The position numbers and the translations under genes were made by a program. Under the pieces are notes generated by a model. It ran no database searches and was not told the DNA's origin. It worked only from the letters and a program-made list of their open reading frames with translations. This document shows positions 31,748 through 37,231 of a stretch of DNA of 37,231 bases, piece by piece (positions within the stretch are counted from its first letter, which is position 1; every line of letters begins with the position of its first letter). Where the stretch lies: assembly GCF_902826555.1 (NCBI RefSeq), contig NZ_CADEFI010000032.1:1-37231 (forward strand), written 5' to 3'. Origin of the DNA: an uncultured Hyphomicrobium sp. Lineage in GTDB: Bacteria > Pseudomonadota > Alphaproteobacteria > Rhizobiales > Hyphomicrobiaceae.

Positions 31748-34700
31748 TCAAAAACTGACATCGAATCCTACGGTCCCGGTGACATCATAGCTGTCGGCGA
31801 AATCGATCAGGCTGGTGTTGAGCGCAGCTTCACCACGAATGGCATATTTGCTGTCGGCCCAGCTGTACGTGCCGCCGGCGCCCACTCCGCCCCAAAGCGC
31901 TTCCCGCTCATTGATGAGACTGACTCCGGCGAGATGCGCGGCGGTCTCCGGCCTGAAATCGTAGTAGAGGTTGGCGATCCAATAGGCGTGAAGGCGGCTG
32001 GTTTCTCCGGTTTCGCCGGTCCACCTGTTCTGGTAGTCGGCGGAAATGCCGAGACGGGCTTTGAGACGATCACCATCGGCCAGCGACACGGCGGCGGCGA
32101 AAACGTCCGCGAAGTCCTCGAAGTCGATCTCCGAATACACTAGCTGCACCTGCGGGGTAACCGACCAGTTGGATCCGAACGCGATCTGCTGACCCGCTTC
32201 CAGGCCCAGCGCATAGCCGAAGCCATTGTTGCCCTCGACCAGGCGGGTGGCGGCCGTGGAGGAGAAGAGATCGCTGTCATACCGGGTGAGCCCAGCCTGG
32301 CCGTCGAGGTAGAAGCCACCCGCGCCATACCAGGTCAAGGCTCCGCCCATTCCGTACCCGGTGCTGTCGATGGAGCCCGCGCCGAAGATCGAGCCGACGT
32401 TGCTCGAAATCGTGCCGTAGCGTGCCCACAGACCACCGATCAACTCGCCAGCGTCTCCGGCATAGAACTGACCGTCAGCGCCGGCCTGCAATTGCCAGGC
32501 GTCGCTCTCGTAGTCGGCACGCGTCGTGGAGAACTTGGAATCGGCGTTCGCATGGCTGGCGACGATCCGGGCCCAAGTCCCGCTGGCGGCATCGGGCCGC
32601 GCAACAGTCTCGACGGCGCCATTGGACCACGTGCGGTTGCCGACTCGCTGTTGCAGCGTGCCGAGTTCGTTGAAACTCTGCAGCACGGCAGGATAGGCCT
32701 CGTAGATGGGAGCGCCCGGCTGGTAGAGCGGGGTCGACGGACCGGCCGTGTCGAAGAGGGAGGAGCGCAGATACCAGTCGCCGTCGGCCGGCGCGCTCAC
32801 GCTGCCCTGATGGAGGCGATACGCATATGCGCCGGCGACCACCGCCGGGTCGCCTTGGAACATGTAATTCCCCAGTAGCGTGAATTGGCCGCCCGAAACC
32901 CCGCCGACATCGACGATCTTGATGCCTTCGATCGTTTGAGCACCGGCTCCGCCGAGGTTGATCACCCGCACGCTGGTATTGCCGGACGTGTCGCCAGTCA
33001 CCACCAGCACGTCCGAAGGCGAGCTGTCGCCACCGAGCACGGTCTCGATTTCGAGCGTTCCGCCATTGCCGACATAATTTCCGGCAACGGTGAGCACGCC
33101 GATCGAATTGCCAGGTGCGACCGTGCCAGCGGCAAAGTTTGTGGTGTCGCCGACTTGACCGATACCCTGCAGCCGGCCGCCCACGACCGCCATGGTGCCG
33201 CCCACAACGCCGTTCACGGCCAGAGTGCCCGCCGACACCGTGGCCGCACCGATGAAGCCGGAGCTGTCGCCGGTCAGCGTCAGCTTGCCCAGGCCCAGTT
33301 TGTTGAAGCTCGACGTACCGGAAAAATCGGTGCTGACCGCGATGTCGTGTGCGTTGCTATCGAACCATGCGCCCTCGGCGCCTATGGTCAGTGTCGCAAA
33401 GCCGTTGAGGAAATTGGCTTCGTCTCGCGTCGCTCGCAGAATGCCGCCGTTGAGGTCGAGGATCGCGGTGGCACCGAGTCCATGGATCACTGAGCCGGTC
33501 TCGACAATACCGCGCCCGGTGGCATCGCCGTTGAGATGGAGCGTTCCACTGCTCGTGCTGCCATTGGCGATACGAACGTCGCTACCCACGCTTACGAAGC
33601 CGCCTTTGCCAACGGTCATCGTGCCGGTGCCATCGGAACCCACCTCGATACGGTCGGTAGCAGTCAAGCTCGAGAAATCGCCGGTGCTGCTCGAGACTGT
33701 CACCGTGCCCGTGCCGCCGGCGGCGTAGCCAATAAAAACAGCGGCAGCGCCGCCGCCCGACGCACTGGTGCTCACGGCGGCACCATCCTCGATATCAAGC
33801 GTGCCGTCGCCTGAGAAACCCACGTAAATATTGTTGGCGGCATTCCAGATCGACGCATTGCCGTTGACGTCGCGGCCCGAGACGACGACCGAGCCCTCGC
33901 CGCCGCTGCTGTAGCCGATAAGGCCTTGTCCGCTGTTCAACGCGCCGCCGTCCAGAACGCCGAGCGTGTTGTTTATGCCGCCGTCGCCAATATAGATCTG
34001 GTTGGTGACGTTCCAGGTCGAGGCATTGCCGTTGATGTCGCGGCCCGAGATAACGACCGTACCGGTGCCGCCGACATTGGCGCCGATAGAGGCCAGTCCG
34101 CTGTTCACCACGCCGCCATCCAGGATGGTGAGCAGGCCTGCGCCGTTGTCGCCGATGTAGACCTGACCGGAACTCGTCCACGTCGAGGCATTGCCGTTGA
34201 TGTCGCGGCCCGAAACGATGACTTCGCCCTGGCTGCCGGCCCCGGCGCCGACATAGCCCCAATCGTTGTACACCACACCGCCATCTTCGATGCGGAGCAT
34301 ACCCATGCCGTCCTGACCGACAACGAGATCCCCGTTATTGGTCCAGGTCGAGGCATTGCCGCTGCCATCGTGGCCCGAAACGGTGACCTCTCCCTGCTCG
34401 GAGACACCGTTGCCGATAAAGCCGGTGTCATTGGTCACCGTGCCGCCACCCTGGATGACGAGCGTGCCCACAGCAGGACTGGGACTACCAACGTCGAGGT
34501 CGCTACCGACCGACCAGTGCGGCAACGACACGGTGCCACCCGGATTGACGCCAACGCCCGTCACCGATTGCGCACGCGCTGGCCGAAGATCGGCAGCCGC
34601 ACAGGCAATCAACATCGCCGCGGTCGTCGGAAACAAGGATCGGCGGTAGCCCACGGCATGGGCGCCGTTCTTCGCACCTAGTCTCAACGTCGGCCCCCCT

Positions 34701-34798
34701 GGCTCACGTCGTGTGGAGAGGGGCGATTGTCCGCCTTGCTCCGCCATACGGACGCGACGCGCCTCCGGCAAAGCCGAGTCAGATCGGACCCGAATCAT
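31748..34798 (-). CDS. Type V autotransporter with repeat passenger domain
   Basis: A 1016-residue classical autotransporter. The N-terminus is long before the hydrophobic signal core (FPTTAAMLIACAAADLRPARAQ), as in extended signal peptides; ATG 34747 is an alternative start. The passenger opens with four or five repeats of about 55 residues sharing VSGRDINGNASTW and then IGDGG...LDGGA patterns. A beta-helix region follows with the autotransporter-associated strand pattern (LGKLTLTGDSSG, GTVAPGNSIGVLTVAGNY). The last 270-280 residues are the beta-barrel (ASGTWARIVASHANADS, alternating hydrophobic strands, ending VGFDVSF with the terminal Phe). No protease or other catalytic motif was seen, so adhesion or surface structure is likely. 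Upstream sequence is AT-rich with a TATAGC box. Confidence 0.93.
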   Translation of the reverse strand: MIRVRSDSALPEARRVRMAEQGGQSPLSTRREPGGPTLRLGAKNGAHAVGYRRSLFPTTAAMLIACAAADLRPARAQSVTGVGVNPGGTVSLPHWSVGSDLDVGSPSPAVGTLVIQGGGTVTNDTGFIGNGVSEQGEVTVSGHDGSGNASTWTNNGDLVVGQDGMGMLRIEDGGVVYNDWGYVGAGAGSQGEVIVSGRDINGNASTWTSSGQVYIGDNGAGLLTILDGGVVNSGLASIGANVGGTGTVVISGRDINGNASTWNVTNQIYIGDGGINNTLGVLDGGALNSGQGLIGYSSGGEGSVVVSGRDVNGNASIWNAANNIYVGFSGDGTLDIEDGAAVSTSASGGGAAAVFIGYAAGGTGTVTVSSSTGDFSSLTATDRIEVGSDGTGTMTVGKGGFVSVGSDVRIANGSTSSGTLHLNGDATGRGIVETGSVIHGLGATAILDLNGGILRATRDEANFLNGFATLTIGAEGAWFDSNAHDIAVSTDFSGTSSFNKLGLGKLTLTGDSSGFIGAATVSAGTLAVNGVVGGTMAVVGGRLQGIGQVGDTTNFAAGTVAPGNSIGVLTVAGNYVGNGGTLEIETVLGGDSSPSDVLVVTGDTSGNTSVRVINLGGAGAQTIEGIKIVDVGGVSGGQFTLLGNYMFQGDPAVVAGAYAYRLHQGSVSAPADGDWYLRSSLFDTAGPSTPLYQPGAPIYEAYPAVLQSFNELGTLQQRVGNRTWSNGAVETVARPDAASGTWARIVASHANADSKFSTTRADYESDAWQLQAGADGQFYAGDAGELIGGLWARYGTISSNVGSIFGAGSIDSTGYGMGGALTWYGAGGFYLDGQAGLTRYDSDLFSSTAATRLVEGNNGFGYALGLEAGQQIAFGSNWSVTPQVQLVYSEIDFEDFADVFAAAVSLADGDRLKARLGISADYQNRWTGETGETSRLHAYWIANLYYDFRPETAAHLAGVSLINEREALWGGVGAGGTYSWADSKYAIRGEAALNTSLIDFADSYDVTGTVGFDVSF
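33840..34430 (-). repeat. Tandem DNA repeats, 165-168 bases, in the autotransporter passenger
   Basis: A conserved block beginning CATTGCCG recurs at 33856, 34024, 34189 and 34354, spacing 168, 165 and 165 bases. The blocks encode the VSGRD-NGNASTW repeats of 55-56 residues. The two middle copies are nearly identical over 27 bases, and outer copies are more diverged. Such an array can change length by recombination. Confidence 0.85.
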
Positions 34799-35224
34799 TG
34801 CGGATGCAGCAAATTATTGCGGGCTATAATTAAATTTGGATTGCTGAAAAACCGAGACCGTCAGCCAACATGCAATCGCACTGACGATGCGGCCCATGGA
34901 GTTCGGACGCGCCGATCCTTGATCGGTCCAGGCGTCCATCTGCAGTGCTGCCTGTTGACGAGGAGGATGTCTCCTTCCGGTCATGCTCCGACCACCACAG
35001 TGGCCGTGCGCGACGTGGCGCAAGAACGGCCCATCTCCGGCTCCGGCCTGCCCCACCGGCCGGGATTGGCCCCAACTTAACCAGCCGGAGGGCGAGCCAA
35101 CATGTCCGCTGGTGGAAAAGCGGAAAACCAACTAGGCATCGCGGATCGCGAAATCCCAGGCAGTGGCGTCGGCTCCCCTACCGGAGCCGTCAGCGCCGCC
35201 CTTATTTGAAAAGCGCCCCCCGTC
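34799..35224. other. Divergent intergenic region, autotransporter/helicase
   Basis: About 425 bases. Next to the autotransporter the sequence is strikingly AT-rich (about 34807-34850), probably its promoter. A 6-bp stem GGCTCC/GGAGCC (35171-35176 and 35183-35188) lies 37 bases before the helicase start. Open frames in between lack ribosome sites and family features, so no gene was called. Confidence 0.45.
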
Positions 35225-37228
35225 ATGACCTTCCCGTCGGCTCATCCCGCGCTCGGACGCGCCCTTGTGGCACGCGGCTACTCGGTCCCGACCCCCGTGC
35301 AGCTTGCGGTTCTCGAAGCCGACGCCGCCGGGCGCGATCTGCTGGTCTCGGCCCAGACCGGCTCGGGAAAAACGGTCGCCTTTGGATTGGCCATAGGCCC
35401 GGCGCTGCTCGGAGACGCGGAACGCCTGCCCCAGGCCGCCGCGCCGCTGGCCCTGGTCATCGCACCGACGCGGGAGCTGGCGCTCCAGGTGCAGCGTGAG
35501 CTCGACTGGCTGTACAAGGACACCGGCGCGCGCGTGGTCACCTGCGTCGGCGGAATGGACGCACGCGCGGAGGCACGCGAGCTCGGCTACGGCGCCCATA
35601 TCGTCGTCGGCACGCCCGGGCGTCTGCGCGACCACCTGGAGCGGCGGCGCCTCGATCTGACCAAGCTCGCCGCCGTCGTGCTCGACGAGGCGGACGAGAT
35701 GCTCGATCTCGGCTTCCGCGAGGATCTGGAATTCATTCTCGACGCGACTCCTGAAAGCCGCCAGACACTGCTGTTTTCCGCCACCATGCCGCGCGAGATC
35801 GAAGCGCTTGCCCGCCGCTACCAGCGCGACGCCGTCCGCATCGAGACGCTGAGGCGCAACGAGCAGCACGCCGATATTGACTATCGCGCCATCCGCATCG
35901 TGCCCGGCGATACCGAGAACGCGGTCGTCAACGTGCTTCGGTTCTACGAGGCGGGCGCCGCGATCGTGTTCTGCTCGACGCGTGAAGCCGTGAAGCGGAC
36001 GCACGCGCGCCTCGTCGAGCGAGGGTTCTCCGCCGTGGCGCTTTCAGGCGAATTGACCCAGAACGAGCGCACGCATGCGCTGCAAGCTCTCCGCGACGGT
36101 CGCGCCCGCGTTCTGGTCGCGACGGATGTGGCGGCGCGCGGGCTCGACCTGCCCGCGCTCGCACTCGTCATCCACGCCGATCTCCCCAACGATGCCGAAA
36201 CGCTCCTGCACCGCTCGGGACGCACGGGCCGGGCCGGCAACAAGGGCTTGTGCATGTTGATCGTGCCGTTCAACCGCCGGCGCAAGGCCGATGTGCTGCT
36301 GGCCGGTGCCAAGCTGAAGATCACGTGGGGCCCGGCGCCGACGGCGGAAGAGATCCGCGCGCGCGATCAGGAGCGGTTTCTCGCCAGCTCCATCTTCACC
36401 GACCCTGCGAGTGAGGAGGACATGAAGCTCGCCGAGGCCCTCAAGGCCGGACGCACGGCCGACGAGATCGCTCTCGCTCTTGTCCGCACGCATCGCGCCC
36501 AGCTTCCGGCGCCGGAAGACTTGGCTGAGGACAGAGGCCCGCCGCCCCGGCGCGAGGCTCGCTCGCCGTCGTCGCGGGAGCGCTTCCAACACCGGCCGGA
36601 TCACGCGCGGGAAGCTCTGAGCGACACTCCGCACGATCGAAACGGCAGCGCGAACGCCGGCGAGCACCGCCCCCCGCGTCCCGCGAGGGATCATGGCCGC
36701 GAGATGGTGTGGTTCCGGATTGATATCGGCCGCGAGCGCAAGGCCGATCCCCGCTGGCTGCTTCCGCTCCTCTGCCGTGCCGGCGATGTGACGAAGTCTG
36801 AAATCGGCGCCATCAAGATCTTCGACCGCGACACGCGTTTTCAGATCGCCGCCGAATTCGCCGACAAGTTCGCAACCGCCGCGCGCGCCATGAAGCCCAA
36901 CGAAGGGCGGATCTCCCGCATCGGCCCGACAATGGGAGACGATGCCGGAATGAGGGGCAATCCCACCCACGCGGCTCCGGCGCGTGAACGTGGAGACGCC
37001 AAACCCGTCACCTCGTCAGACCGCCCGGCGGACTTCCGCGCCAAAACGCCTTGGCAGGATCGAAAGAAGGCAAAGCCCGGCGGCCGCCCGCACCGCAAAG
37101 GCGACGCGCCGAGAGCCCATTCCAAGCCGCAAAAGCCTCACGCCGGATCTCCGAATGCCCACGGAGCACACAAGCCTGTGTCGAAGTATGCCCGCAAGAA
37201 GAAGCATCGCGCGCCTGCGCCGACCTAG
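35225..37228 (+). CDS. DEAD-box ATP-dependent RNA helicase with DbpA-like RNA-binding domain
   Basis: A complete 667-residue helicase of the DeaD/CsdA type. Motifs: Q motif (VPTPVQLAVL), I AQTGSGKT (residues 43-50), Ia APTRELALQ, Ib TPGRL, II VVLDEADEML, III FSATMP, IV IVFCSTREAV, V VATDVAARGLDLP and VI HRSGRTGRAG. Residues about 493-560 (MVWFRIDIGRERKADPRWLLP, AIKIFDRDTRFQIAAEFADKF) match the DbpA RNA-binding fold found in DeaD and DbpA. Two low-complexity parts frame it: an Arg/Pro/Glu-rich linker (about 430-490) and a very basic tail of about 80 residues ending YARKKKHRAP. These proteins help ribosome assembly and RNA unwinding in the cold. Start ATG 35225; no strong ribosome site was seen. 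Confidence 0.95.
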   Translation: MTFPSAHPALGRALVARGYSVPTPVQLAVLEADAAGRDLLVSAQTGSGKTVAFGLAIGPALLGDAERLPQAAAPLALVIAPTRELALQVQRELDWLYKDTGARVVTCVGGMDARAEARELGYGAHIVVGTPGRLRDHLERRRLDLTKLAAVVLDEADEMLDLGFREDLEFILDATPESRQTLLFSATMPREIEALARRYQRDAVRIETLRRNEQHADIDYRAIRIVPGDTENAVVNVLRFYEAGAAIVFCSTREAVKRTHARLVERGFSAVALSGELTQNERTHALQALRDGRARVLVATDVAARGLDLPALALVIHADLPNDAETLLHRSGRTGRAGNKGLCMLIVPFNRRRKADVLLAGAKLKITWGPAPTAEEIRARDQERFLASSIFTDPASEEDMKLAEALKAGRTADEIALALVRTHRAQLPAPEDLAEDRGPPPRREARSPSSRERFQHRPDHAREALSDTPHDRNGSANAGEHRPPRPARDHGREMVWFRIDIGRERKADPRWLLPLLCRAGDVTKSEIGAIKIFDRDTRFQIAAEFADKFATAARAMKPNEGRISRIGPTMGDDAGMRGNPTHAAPARERGDAKPVTSSDRPADFRAKTPWQDRKKAKPGGRPHRKGDAPRAHSKPQKPHAGSPNAHGAHKPVSKYARKKKHRAPAPT

Positions 37229-37231
37229 GTC

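Noticed and set aside
33840-34430. Regularly spaced repeats considered as a CRISPR array
   Set aside because: The spacing is 165-168 bases, the intervening sequence is also related, and the array is in frame inside the autotransporter gene.
34814-35131. Minus-strand frame upstream of the autotransporter
   Set aside because: No ribosome site, odd composition, and it covers the AT-rich promoter-like area.
34945-35499. Plus-strand frame entering the helicase gene in another phase
   Set aside because: It overlaps the conserved helicase N-terminus out of frame; its Arg-rich product is typical of a shadow.
1-37231. tRNA, rRNA, insertion sequences, integrase or phage genes
   Set aside because: Looked for on both strands by motif and gene content; none could be supported in this window.

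Overview
The window is a 37 kb piece of a GC-rich alphaproteobacterial chromosome, most likely from the Hyphomicrobiales (Rhizobiales). I infer this from gene order and protein families: the run ruvC-ruvA...ruvB-ybgC-tolQ-tolR-tolA-tolB-pal-cpoB-tilS-ftsH, a class I fructose-bisphosphate aldolase followed by a ThiE-like protein, a Sel1 protein and an inositol monophosphatase, and a Pal with a C-x4-C pair before its SQNRR motif. A Hyphomicrobium-like genus is a guess. It reads as ordinary chromosome: no insertion sequence, phage gene, tRNA, rRNA or CRISPR array was seen.

Layout. 1-11.1 kb (all minus strand): the Tol-Pal envelope cluster. It starts with tolQ, tolR, tolA and tolB. Two tandem 40- and 44-residue lipoproteins, which I cannot assign to a known family, come next. 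They are followed by pal, a second Pal-like gene carrying a TPR region, cpoB, tilS, and the 5' two thirds of ftsH, which runs off the left edge. 11.3-15.2 kb (minus): a YnfA-type membrane protein, a beta-carbonic anhydrase, YbgC, an exported metallophosphoesterase and ruvB. 15.4-18.3 kb: an inserted block of accessory genes (Rnk/GreA-like factor, small membrane protein, and a short-chain dehydrogenase divergent from an AraC regulator) that separates ruvB from ruvA-ruvC. 18.4-21.8 kb: ruvA, ruvC, an HdeD-like membrane protein, a small membrane protein on the other strand, and gap. 22.0-26.1 kb (plus): a coiled-coil protein, a probable 6S RNA, 5-formyltetrahydrofolate cyclo-ligase, a YmdB-type phosphoesterase, yebC and class I aldolase. 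26.5-28.7 kb: a large L,D-transpeptidase on the minus strand. 29.0-31.6 kb (plus): ThiE-like, Sel1-repeat and inositol monophosphatase genes. 31.7-34.8 kb (minus): a type V autotransporter. 35.2-37.2 kb (plus): a complete DEAD-box RNA helicase.

How they fit together. The left half is mostly envelope biology. TolQ-TolR-TolA use the proton gradient to act on TolB and Pal during cell constriction, CpoB links this to wall synthesis, and FtsH performs membrane quality control. The L,D-transpeptidase and autotransporter add wall cross-linking and surface functions. RuvABC resolve Holliday junctions. gap and fda are glycolytic or gluconeogenic, but the pgk gene that often sits with them is not here. 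6S RNA is followed by the folate gene as in many proteobacteria.

The most unusual items are the two tiny tandem lipoproteins between tolB and pal, the second Pal-like TPR-OmpA protein, the Gly-rich extension on TolB, and two long imperfect palindromes between tolQ and tolR, one of which contains a 27-residue reading frame ending at the tolR start codon. The leader hairpin before the Rnk-like gene and the spaced half-sites in the AraC/dehydrogenase intergenic region are also worth a look.
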